NCBI RefSeq assembly: GCF_017254845.1 | Contig: NZ_JAFKCU010000001.1 | Span: 951,048 to 1,015,047 of the forward strand | Direction: 5' to 3' | DNA: 64,000 nucleotides | DNA from: Algoriphagus pacificus | GTDB lineage: Bacteria; Bacteroidota; Bacteroidia; Cytophagales; Cyclobacteriaceae | Part shown: one piece after another, positions 8,616 to 16,275 of the stretch | How the letters are laid out: each line of letters starts with the position of its first letter | Position numbering within the stretch: position 1 is the first letter of the stretch | Translations under genes and position numbers: made by a program | Notes under the pieces: model-generated | Told to the model about the DNA's origin: nothing | Seen by the model: the letters and a program-made list of their open reading frames with translations, nothing else | Databases searched by the model: none

Positions 8616-9719
8616 TCAGAATTGATTTATTGAATCTGCTTTGAAGTGAGTGATAGTGTTTCCCCCGATAGAATCGGGGCGGGTATCATAACGAGACACT
8701 CCATTAGAGCCAAACCAAATATTTCCATCATTAGCTTCAAAAATTCCGAAAAGCATCCTTCCTTCATTTGGATTTATTTCAGTTACGATGGGATTTCTAT
8801 GGGACAATGATTTTTCATCATATTGGGAAAGCACCCATCCTTGAGGACCTTCTGAACTTGTCCAAATGTTACCCTTACTATCTTCGATTATATAACCAAC
8901 AAAATTCTGCGAGAAATTGGTAAATATGTTGCCGTCATACTGCCAAAGTCCATCATTGCCACCGAGCCAAATATTGCCTTTTGTATCTTCGATGATAGTC
9001 CGAACATTCTTGAAAGGCTTACCATTATAGGAAATAGCGGTAAATGTTTTTCCATCAAAAACGAAGGTGGAGCCTCTGGTGCCAAACCAAAACTTGCCTG
9101 TTTTGTCTTCAATAATAGAAGTGACTTCATTAGGGGGGCGTGTAAAATCTGGAACAGTTTTCCCGGTTTTATCTTCAAAGAGAGAATCTTCAATCAACAA
9201 ATAATTAAGAAACGATTTTCCATCTGTCCTGAGCGCAGCCGAAGGGTCGTAACGGCTTACTCCTCCATTTACCCCAAACCAAATATTGCCGGTTTTATCT
9301 TCGTAAATACTCGTAACCTCATTATTAACAAGTCCGTCCTTGGTTGTGAAATTTTTATATGATTTCCCATCGTAATAATAAACACCTGAGCCAATTGAGC
9401 CGAGCCAAATATTGCCTTCCCTATCTTCTAAAACAGAAAAGAAGCGAGCCGAACTCACTTCACTTGTCATATTTGTGAAAGATTTTCCATCGTATTGAAA
9501 AACCCCCTTGAAAGTTGCAATCCAAATATTGCCATTTCTATCTTGCTCGATAGTACGAGTGATAGAGTTAGGCGCGTTGGAAGTGATTACCTCTTTGATT
9601 TCGGGATTGATAGTTACTTGAGTAGGAGTTTCTTTTGGCACCTTCATCTGCTTTTGTCCACAGGAGCTGAGGGAAACTACAAGCAAGAATAAAGCGTAGA
9701 CGGAAATGTATTTTATCAT
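8616..9719 (-). CDS. Lipoprotein made of one seven-bladed Reg_prop beta-propeller
   Basis: A 367-residue lipoprotein (lipobox SLSSC, then GQKQ) whose mature part is seven two-component-regulator-propeller repeats. Each has the pattern D..GNIWfG....GV..YDGKSFtNf; the IW/FW cores are visible seven times, which closes one propeller. Reg_prop domains usually form the periplasmic sensor of hybrid kinases; here the propeller stands alone on a lipid anchor. Two blades carry extra residues just after SRYD: PSAALRTD in the third blade and TRPDSIG in the last. Both coincide with palindromic DNA (8661-8684 and 9223-9246). The gene is divergent from the membrane winged-helix regulator at 9830, with 110 bases between them, which may mean a shared control region and a sensor-regulator pairing (inference). 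Confidence 0.85.
   Translation of the reverse strand: MIKYISVYALFLLVVSLSSCGQKQMKVPKETPTQVTINPEIKEVITSNAPNSITRTIEQDRNGNIWIATFKGVFQYDGKSFTNMTSEVSSARFFSVLEDREGNIWLGSIGSGVYYYDGKSYKNFTTKDGLVNNEVTSIYEDKTGNIWFGVNGGVSRYDPSAALRTDGKSFLNYLLIEDSLFEDKTGKTVPDFTRPPNEVTSIIEDKTGKFWFGTRGSTFVFDGKTFTAISYNGKPFKNVRTIIEDTKGNIWLGGNDGLWQYDGNIFTNFSQNFVGYIIEDSKGNIWTSSEGPQGWVLSQYDEKSLSHRNPIVTEINPNEGRMLFGIFEANDGNIWFGSNGVSRYDTRPDSIGGNTITHFKADSINQF
8661..8684. repeat. In-frame intragenic palindrome (type A)
   Basis: Reading the minus strand, CCCCGAT TCT ATCGGGG is a perfect seven-base inverted repeat inside the last blade of the propeller lipoprotein. It encodes TRPDSIG between SRYD and GNTITHF, which would otherwise join as in the other blades (YDGKSF). 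Its length is a multiple of three, so the frame is kept. From memory, sequences of this CCCCGAT..ATCGGGG kind recur in Bacteroidota genomes; I could not check this. Confidence 0.65.
9223..9246. repeat. In-frame intragenic repeat (type B)
   Basis: The minus strand reads CCCTTCGGCTGCGCTCAGGA, then CAGA, inside the third propeller blade. It encodes PSAALRT between SRYD and GKSFLNY. TTCG(G/A)CTGCGCTCAGGAC is, from memory, a widespread dispersed repeat in Bacteroidota and other genomes (not verified). The insert is 24 bases, keeps the frame, and sits at the same blade position as the type A insert at 8661. Confidence 0.65.
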
Positions 9720-9748
9720 TTTTATTACCTTAGAATTATCTGATCTAG

Positions 9749-9756
9749 CAAATCTA
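9749..9756 (-). promoter_or_regulatory. Possible Bacteroidota-type -7 promoter element
   Basis: The minus strand reads TAGATTTG, an exact match to the TAnnTTTG -7 element described for Bacteroidota, 29 bases before the ATG of the Reg_prop lipoprotein. No clear -33 TTTG is seen, so support is weak. Confidence 0.3.
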
Positions 9757-9829
9757 GGTTGATATCTTCCTTCCGAAGAATGCTGATTGTAAATAGAAAT
9801 GTAAACTTTGTAAATAAACTTTTGACACG

Positions 9830-10720
9830 ATGCATCTCAGGCAAAATCCCTTTTCCAAAAAACCAAACTACCTGTATGCATCTGTCCTGCTAATTTTTAT
9901 CTCTTTGATCTGTGTGGGTTACAACATAGTGGGCAATGATGTCTTTGATCTTGCCAGGCAGGAAATTCTACTTCGCAGAATCGGACATGAACTTCTCCTA
10001 CAGTCGGGCGATAGTTCTTCACGGGTTCTTCCTATAGAAAAGATCGCCGAAAATGAATATCAGATCAGTTTTGAAAATGAGCTTACTTTTCAGCCCGACT
10101 CCCTCGTAAGTACCATTCAAGGTTTGCTAGCCAAGGGCTCTTTTGGGCGTGAATATGTAGTCAATGTTGTTAATACTGATGATGCCAGTGTAGTTTTTGG
10201 CTATGCTATTTCAAAAAATAAGAAGGATGACATTATTGCCTGTATGGGAAGAAGGCAACCCATAGGAAATTACGTGGTCCAAATTCAATTTAAACCAGCG
10301 CCTATATCCTTAGCAAAAAATGAGTACCTATTTGGTTCTTTAATAGCATTAGTGGTTGTTGGCTTTGTTTTTTTGAGAACTGTTAATCCGAGGAAGTCTT
10401 CACCTGAAGGCGAGAATAATAGTTTAATTACTCTGGGATCCATGTCATTTGATGCTGAGACCCGCATGCTCATAATAAATGGAAAGCACATTGATCTGAC
10501 AAGAACAGAAGCCCGTGTTTTGCACATGTTTGCTTTGTCTCCCAACGAGGTGATAGAAAGAAGTCAGCTTCAGAAAGAGATATGGGAAGACGAAGGTGTA
10601 ATTGTGGGCCGCAGTCTAGATGTCTTTATTTCAAAGCTCCGAAAAAAACTGGAACTGGATCCGAACATCAATATTTTAGCTATTCGAGGCAAAGGATATA
10701 AGCTTGAGATCAGGTCTTAA
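9830..10720 (+). CDS. Membrane-anchored transcriptional regulator with C-terminal OmpR/PhoB-type winged helix
   Basis: A 296-residue protein with two membrane helices (about 14-32 and 165-183) enclosing an about 130-residue region predicted to be periplasmic. A cytoplasmic OmpR/PhoB-type winged-helix domain follows (about 200-294; LTRTEARVLHMFA, FISKLRKKLELDP, IRGKGYKLEI). It therefore resembles ToxR/CadC one-component regulators but with the opposite order: sensor first, DNA-binding domain last. It has no receiver domain. Divergent transcription from the propeller lipoprotein operon suggests it controls that operon and possibly the outer-membrane gene downstream at 11206. A weak hairpin (AGAAGA, TCTTCT) follows the stop codon. 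The periplasmic part matches no family I know. Confidence 0.82.
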   Translation: MHLRQNPFSKKPNYLYASVLLIFISLICVGYNIVGNDVFDLARQEILLRRIGHELLLQSGDSSSRVLPIEKIAENEYQISFENELTFQPDSLVSTIQGLLAKGSFGREYVVNVVNTDDASVVFGYAISKNKKDDIIACMGRRQPIGNYVVQIQFKPAPISLAKNEYLFGSLIALVVVGFVFLRTVNPRKSSPEGENNSLITLGSMSFDAETRMLIINGKHIDLTRTEARVLHMFALSPNEVIERSQLQKEIWEDEGVIVGRSLDVFISKLRKKLELDPNINILAIRGKGYKLEIRS

Positions 10721-11205
10721 GAAGATCTCTCTTCTGTAAACTAGGGTAATTAGAAGTCTAATAAAATTTTAAAATTCTATTCCAATCCCAACTATACATT
10801 TGAGTAATTCACTGTCTTTTAAATAAGTATTTTTTTATTCTAGAATATTAGGCAAGGTTAGTTAGTAATACTACCGCTTGAATACCCAAAGAAACCACTG
10901 GAGCTTAAATTCATTGGTTGTAAAGTAGATTATATTTAGATTGATATAATTCCAAATACATAATCCGACCCAGAATATGTATGTGCTTCTATTCCTCTTT
11001 TAAATTGTTTTCATAAAAAGGGGAAGCTAAATGCCTGATTCGAGTACTAGGGAGGCAAAGAATATATTTTAATTTCCTTGAATTTTTTCCTGTGAAATGA
11101 ATTCTCATTTCCAACTATTAATTAGGAAAATAAGGTTTTTAGCTTGATAAATGGAATTCAATTTCGATCGAAATGAGTCGATTAACATCAATTAAACCCA
11201 ATTAA
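10721..11205. other. Intergenic region upstream of the outer-membrane protein gene
   Basis: No open frame of note. A weak 6-base-stem hairpin lies at about 10722-10737 after the regulator stop codon. The rest is A/T-rich and ends in a perfect 14-base palindrome (11161-11174) 31 bases before the next ATG. Confidence 0.5.
11161..11174. promoter_or_regulatory. Candidate operator palindrome
   Basis: ATTTCGATCGAAAT is a perfect 14-base palindrome located 31 bases upstream of the ATG at 11206, within the expected 5' control region. It could bind a dimeric regulator. The nearby winged-helix protein is an obvious candidate, although that family usually binds direct repeats. Confidence 0.35.
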
Positions 11206-12573
11206 ATGAGTAAAAAACTACTTGTATTGATTCTGAGCTTCTTTTCCTTGACTACGCATTCATTTAGTCAAACACTAGTTGATAATAATAACCTTCCCAA
11301 TAGACTCAGAGTGTTTATCGATGGCTGTGATCGTAGAGATGGAGGTTGTGATATGGATTATATCAGGACTGAAATTACAGCGGTTGACTTCTACCGTGAT
11401 AATCAATCAGCAGATATCTTTCTGCTGATTAACAATAATACCTCTGGCGGAGGTGGAAGACAATATCAACTTTTGTTTATTGGTCAACAAAACATCCATG
11501 CGGGAAGAAGCGACACGCTCTATGTAAATACCAAACAGACAGATACCGATTTTGAAGTGCGGGAAAAACTTACCCGGTTTATCAAATTAGGTTTAGCTCC
11601 CTACGTAGCAAAAACCAAAGCTGGAGAGGATATCGAAATCAATATGAAGACTGAATCAGGCAGTTCGGTGGATACTGTAGAGGAAAGCCTTGATCCTTGG
11701 AATTATTGGGTTTTTAACTTGGGTAGTGATGCCAACATTGAACTAGAGGAATTGAGCAAGCAAATCAATTACGGTGGAGAAATCAATATTGACCGGATCA
11801 CAGATAAATGGAAAATATCCCTTTCCGGGAGAATAGATGAAAGGCTGAGAAGGACAATTCAAAAAGAACCAAGAGTGGATGACAATGGTAATCCGGTACT
11901 TGATGAAAGCGGAAACCAGATCATCGATGATGTCGAGAATAAATTTGATGTATCAGAATTTGGATTTAGCCACCAGCTGGTGAAGTCTATTTCACCCAAA
12001 TGGTCTTATGGATATGATATTGCAGGGCGTCAGAATACCCGTTTTAATTATAAGTTTCAAACCAGTTTCAGACCAGCCGTGGAGTATAATTTCTTCCCGG
12101 AATCAGTGCAAAATTCCAGATTTCTAAGGGTAAACTATGGGGTTGAAGTAAGGAATAATAGGTATGTCGAAGAGACAATAAACGGTGTCCTTCAAGAAAC
12201 CAGGGTTCTCCATAGTTTGAGAGCCAGTCTGGGACTAAATCAACGTTGGGGAAACTTGGAAGTGGGATATCGCCTGAGAAATTATCTAGATGATTTTAGC
12301 TCTTGGTCTACAGGTTTGAATATCAGTGCAGAAGTCCGAGTTACTGGGAATTTTTCTTTCTTTATGAGGGTAGAGGGTAACTACGTAAAAGACCAGATTT
12401 ACCTGGCATCGGGAGATTTCACGGAACAGGATATTTTGAGCGGGAGGGTAACTCTACCTTCAGCATATAACATCGATTCCAGATTTGGATTTAATTACCG
12501 CTTTGGGTCTAACCTCAATAATTTCGTGAACCGGAGATTTTTTGGAAGGGCCAATTTTGTTGGGAATGATTAA
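11206..12573 (+). CDS. Probable outer-membrane beta-barrel protein of unknown function
   Basis: A 455-residue exported protein (signal peptide MSKKLLVLILSFFSLTTHSF, cleavage after SQ). The N-terminal domain (about 30-140) has the pattern VFIDGCDRRDGGCDMDYIR, then ITAVDFYRD, SADIFLLINN, and a glycine-rich GGGGRQYQLLFIGQQN. From memory this recurs in a family of uncharacterised bacterial envelope proteins; the two Cys (41 and 48) may pair. Residues about 165-455 consist of alternating amphipathic strands rich in aromatic and polar residues (YGYDIAGRQNTRFNYKFQT, GNLEVGYRLRNYL, DSRFGFNYRF), as in a C-terminal outer-membrane barrel. Family function is unknown. It follows the membrane regulator by 485 bases on the same strand and may be its target (inference). 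Confidence 0.65.
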   Translation: MSKKLLVLILSFFSLTTHSFSQTLVDNNNLPNRLRVFIDGCDRRDGGCDMDYIRTEITAVDFYRDNQSADIFLLINNNTSGGGGRQYQLLFIGQQNIHAGRSDTLYVNTKQTDTDFEVREKLTRFIKLGLAPYVAKTKAGEDIEINMKTESGSSVDTVEESLDPWNYWVFNLGSDANIELEELSKQINYGGEINIDRITDKWKISLSGRIDERLRRTIQKEPRVDDNGNPVLDESGNQIIDDVENKFDVSEFGFSHQLVKSISPKWSYGYDIAGRQNTRFNYKFQTSFRPAVEYNFFPESVQNSRFLRVNYGVEVRNNRYVEETINGVLQETRVLHSLRASLGLNQRWGNLEVGYRLRNYLDDFSSWSTGLNISAEVRVTGNFSFFMRVEGNYVKDQIYLASGDFTEQDILSGRVTLPSAYNIDSRFGFNYRFGSNLNNFVNRRFFGRANFVGND

Positions 12574-12777
12574 GGAATCTAGGGATTAAAGGAAATAACG
12601 AAGCTATGATTGTAAAGTAGGTATTTCGAATTGTAGCTAACGACCCAGCTATGATGAGTGGGATTAGAAAGCACTAACCTCTCATCTGACACAAAGCCAA
12701 GCTTTGATTTAAATTTAAAACGTGTGACAGCCTTTCTAAGCTCCAAAACACAATCCTGATCGATAAAATTCTATTCA

Positions 12778-14400
12778 TTACCAGTCATTTACTCGCCTGT
12801 CAACTCCCACATCGTATCCGGAAATCTGTCCTGTAGAATCATATAATAGCTTGATACCATGGGCATTTCCGATTCGTCGAGGCATTAGTTTATGTCCAAG
12901 TAAAGTAAGTGAGTCGCGCACTGATTTTTCATGCCATGGATCGCCAGAAATGATATCGGGTTCTACAAAGGCAATTTTTGGAGCTTCAATGGCTGTCTGC
13001 ATATCCATCTCAAAGTCTATGAGATTGAAAATGATTTGAGGTACATTTTGGGTAATGGTATGTCCACCAGGAGAGCCCAAGGCAGCCCAAGGCTTTCCAT
13101 CTTTCATGATGATGACTGGGCAATCGCCAGACAATTTATGTCTGCCTGGAAATGCATCCATAGGATTTCCTTTTGGTTCGAATGTAGAATACGCCATGGA
13201 ATTGTTCATCCATATACCGATACCCTCTACCATGATACCACTTCCAAATACATTTCCCAAAGTCTGGGTAGCGCTTACAATATTGCCCCAGCGATCTATC
13301 ACTACAAAATGAGTGGTGTTTTTACTTTCAGGTGAGTAAGGGGGAATAAATGTGCTGGCTGAATCGCTCAGGTTGGAAGCCAACTCATTTAAGATTTCCT
13401 TTGAAAGAAGGCTGTCTAAAGGAGCTTCTTTTATCTCGGGATCGAAGGAGTAGGCTAGCCGGGCTTTGTACGATTCCTTGGTCATTTCTGCAAGAAAGTG
13501 CAGATAGCGGGTAGAATTATGTTTCAATGATTTTGGATCCAATTCTCGCATAATACCCAGATTGACAAAGGCAGCGAAGGCATTGGAGGGTAAACCTGCA
13601 GTGTAAACTTCATAATTGCGATATTCCATTTTCAAAGGATCCCACCATTCGGCTTGGTTATTTTGAAGGTCTTCTAATGCCAGAAAACTGCCAACTTGCT
13701 GCATTTGCTCATCAATTTGTTTGGCGATTGCTCCTCGATAGAAGGAATTGACCCCTTCAGATTGAATGATACGAAATGTATTTGCCAGGTCCTTTTGGAT
13801 TAGTGTATCACCCTCCTTTAGAGGGGCATCATTAGAACCGTAGAAGGATCGTGTGTATGGAGAAAAATCTTCAAAAGACCTACTTATACCAAATGCCAAG
13901 GAAGAAGAAACGACAAATCCCTTTTCGGCATTCATGATGGCAGCTTCAAACAGGCTTCCCCATGGCAACCGACCATATTCGGAATGCATGGCTTTCCATG
14001 CGTTAAGATTGCCTGGTGTAGATATGGATTTAGGTCCAACCCGATTGGACATAAAGTTCGGAGTAGGTTCTCGCATTAAGTCAGAGTTTGTAGCGACTGG
14101 AAATCGACCACTAGAATTTAGATACCTAATTCTATTTTCATCTTTTGAATAAATGAGGATAGTGCCATATCCGCCTAGACCAGACATTCCAGGTTCGACC
14201 ACATTCAAAGTTGAGGCAACTGCAATCGCAGCATCAAAGGCATTGCCTCCTTGCTTAAGGATGGCTAGTCCGGCTTGGGTAGCCAGTGGATGTGCTGATG
14301 CTACTTCCCCAATGGCAGTTGGACTAATGTTGGTTTCTTGAGGTGGTTTATTAAAACCTAAAAGATGAATAAAAAGAAAGATGAAAAAAGTCTTTTTCAT
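12778..14400 (-). CDS. ggt: Gamma-glutamyltransferase (periplasmic, autoprocessed)
   Basis: A complete gamma-glutamyltranspeptidase of the N-terminal nucleophile hydrolase superfamily, which cleaves gamma-glutamyl bonds such as those of glutathione. The large subunit shows GEVASAHPLATQAGLAILK and EPGMSGLGGYG. The self-cleavage site is N-T-T-H-F-V-V-I-D, with the catalytic Thr at residue 370 counted from an upstream ATG at 14424. The small subunit has NNSMAYSTFEPKGNP and the oxyanion-region LGSPGGHTITQ. I prefer the start at 14400 because it gives a clean signal peptide (MKKTFFIFLFIHLLGF). The 14424 start adds eight residues and overlaps an inverted repeat. The enzyme could supply free amino acids or glutathione breakdown products to the symporter encoded upstream, but the two genes are 450 bases apart. 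Confidence 0.92.
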   Translation of the reverse strand: MKKTFFIFLFIHLLGFNKPPQETNISPTAIGEVASAHPLATQAGLAILKQGGNAFDAAIAVASTLNVVEPGMSGLGGYGTILIYSKDENRIRYLNSSGRFPVATNSDLMREPTPNFMSNRVGPKSISTPGNLNAWKAMHSEYGRLPWGSLFEAAIMNAEKGFVVSSSLAFGISRSFEDFSPYTRSFYGSNDAPLKEGDTLIQKDLANTFRIIQSEGVNSFYRGAIAKQIDEQMQQVGSFLALEDLQNNQAEWWDPLKMEYRNYEVYTAGLPSNAFAAFVNLGIMRELDPKSLKHNSTRYLHFLAEMTKESYKARLAYSFDPEIKEAPLDSLLSKEILNELASNLSDSASTFIPPYSPESKNTTHFVVIDRWGNIVSATQTLGNVFGSGIMVEGIGIWMNNSMAYSTFEPKGNPMDAFPGRHKLSGDCPVIIMKDGKPWAALGSPGGHTITQNVPQIIFNLIDFEMDMQTAIEAPKIAFVEPDIISGDPWHEKSVRDSLTLLGHKLMPRRIGNAHGIKLLYDSTGQISGYDVGVDRRVNDW

Positions 14401-14422
14401 GACATGAAAATTTATGTTTTTC

Positions 14423-14438
14423 ATTGTCGACAGACAAT
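14423..14438. promoter_or_regulatory. Short inverted repeat at the gamma-glutamyltransferase 5' end
   Basis: ATTGTC GACA GACAAT is a perfect six-base inverted repeat lying 22 bases upstream of the preferred ggt start (14400) and overlapping the alternative ATG. It could be an operator or a small leader hairpin. Confidence 0.25.
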
Positions 14439-14677
14439 CGACCTGTTTTAGAATTTGCCTATCTAATTTACCAATAAGTAAATAGAAAACCTGAATTCTT
14501 CAATTCCAGGGAACCTTGATGGTAAACATCTGCCTTGAATTACAGAAGATAAGGATTAAAAGGCGTTGATTTTACATTTAGCGCGGAGTTTAGCTATTCC
14601 TCTTAGATTTGGGCATAGTCGAAACTACGGTAATTGATGTTTTTCATTGCTGTGCCTTTCTGTTAGGCAAGCTTTCG

Positions 14678-14820
14678 TTATTTTTCTAATTCAGATATCA
14701 TCATCTTATTTAGATTTTTGAGGAACATTAATAACTCATTCTCTTCTTCCAAACCTTCTTCCCTAGCGGCTATCATGAATGTGTTCCTCGAGAACAGATT
14801 GGGGTTTCGAATTGGGAATT
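14678..14820 (-). pseudogene. C-terminal remnant of a DUF6090-type gene
   Basis: Read on the minus strand, this stretch encodes about 47 residues ending in TAA that align with the last 45 residues of the DUF6090-type protein at 17724: NTFMIAAREEGLEEENELLM here against NTFMIAVREEGLEEENELLF, then FLKNLNKMMISELEK against FLKNLNKMMKSEIEK. Upstream of EFPIRNPNLFSR the similarity stops, and no start codon, membrane helix or N-terminal motif is present. The 200 bases downstream of its stop show no related gene. It is therefore the tail of a deleted copy, lying in the gap between ggt and the symporter gene. Confidence 0.85.
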
Positions 14821-14873
14821 CCTTTTCATCGTTGGGCTTTTACTTACTCTTTGTAAGTCTATTTTCTTAAAGC

Positions 14874-16268
14874 CTAAGGTGCTAAATTCATCGCTTTCTT
14901 TGCCAGAAAAAAATCACTTACCAAATAGGAAAGTATACTAATTGAAAAAGCCATTAACAACTCTGGCATAATGGAACTGAAAAACTGTTTCCAAATAATG
15001 TAGGAAATAAGTCCTACCAACATAGATATAAGTGCTGATTGCCAATGCAACTTTTTCTTGAGGATTGAGAAAACAATTACGGGAATCATAACTGGAATAT
15101 AATATTCGGTTATGATCATAATTACTTCAAGAATTGAAGACAAATAGCTAGCCAATATTATACAAATCACTCCCATCGAAAGGGTAAAAAGTTTTGCGAT
15201 CTTAAGTTTTTGCTTTTCTGTCATCGGTTTCAATACGCCTATAATATCTTCGCTAAATAGGATACTTCCTGCATTTAGTACAGTATCCTGAGACGACATG
15301 ACTACACCTAGCATGGCAATGATGAAAATGCCATAGAGGATGCCAGGAAAGTGTTCTGAAGCAATATGAAGTAATATTTGATCATTATTGTCAAGTTCAG
15401 GATACAAGTAATACCCTGTACTTCCAATAAAAACCATTAAGACTAGCCAAATAGCCATAAATACACCTGCGGCAACAGTCGAATTTCGACCAACTTTATT
15501 GCTTTTTGAAGCAAGAAACCTCCCCAGTCCACCTGAATCAAGGCCTGTTGAACTAAGAAGCCATAACAATCCGAAACTGAAGATCATAATTATTGGGTGC
15601 GAATCGAATGCACTTGATGTCTTGGAAGAAGTTGTCTCCAAGTAATCTTTCCAAATAAACCGCTCCTCTGATAATATCAAAATAGCCAATATGGGTATCA
15701 GAATTATAAAATGAACAAATTGAATTGAATCAGTTTGAATGGTTGCCCTAATACCACCAAAATAAGAATAGACTATTACAATTGTAGTTACTATTACTAT
15801 AGACCATATTTTAGAAAAGCCAAAAACGTTATTTACCAATTCACCACCTGCATAACTCATCGCCACTGTGATAGATCCAAAAAAAAGAAGAGAGAAAACT
15901 CCAGTGACGATCCGAACTATTTTATGATTGTGACTTTTTATACCTCCAACTAAATCTCCAATTGAATAAATATCATTGAATTTATTTCTAATTCTGGGAA
16001 CCAAAAAGACACCTACAAATGCCAAACCCAATCCGCAAAACGGAAGCAGGTAAGCCATAAACATTCCTGAGGAAAAACCTTCCCTCACTAACCCCATAGA
16101 CCAACCTGGTCCTATAAAAGAAGCACAAAGCGAAGAAAAAATAAGAAAAAAGCCAAGGCCTCTTCCAGCTACTGAATACTCCTCAAAATTTCCTTTTTTT
16201 CGGGTAAAGAGGATGAAGCTAGAATACAATATTCCGAAAATAAGAATTACCAATTGGCTTGAGTTCAT
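14874..16268 (-). CDS. Sodium:solute symporter family transporter (SSS family)
   Basis: A 464-residue integral membrane protein with about 13 hydrophobic helices and the SSS hallmark region near the N-terminus (EEYSVAGRGLGFFLIFSSLC, then ASFIGPGWSMGLVREGF). A later FGGIRATIQTDSIQF and GVVMSSQDTVLNAGSILFSED match conserved helix 5 and helix 8-9 regions of the family. It would import a small organic solute driven by sodium. The substrate cannot be read from sequence. It starts seven bases after the serine hydrolase gene, so it is co-transcribed with it; the hydrolase may release the transported compound. Full length for the family, with no internal disruption. Confidence 0.88.
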   Translation of the reverse strand: MNSSQLVILIFGILYSSFILFTRKKGNFEEYSVAGRGLGFFLIFSSLCASFIGPGWSMGLVREGFSSGMFMAYLLPFCGLGLAFVGVFLVPRIRNKFNDIYSIGDLVGGIKSHNHKIVRIVTGVFSLLFFGSITVAMSYAGGELVNNVFGFSKIWSIVIVTTIVIVYSYFGGIRATIQTDSIQFVHFIILIPILAILILSEERFIWKDYLETTSSKTSSAFDSHPIIMIFSFGLLWLLSSTGLDSGGLGRFLASKSNKVGRNSTVAAGVFMAIWLVLMVFIGSTGYYLYPELDNNDQILLHIASEHFPGILYGIFIIAMLGVVMSSQDTVLNAGSILFSEDIIGVLKPMTEKQKLKIAKLFTLSMGVICIILASYLSSILEVIMIITEYYIPVMIPVIVFSILKKKLHWQSALISMLVGLISYIIWKQFFSSIMPELLMAFSISILSYLVSDFFLAKKAMNLAP

Positions 16269-16275
16269 ATGACCC

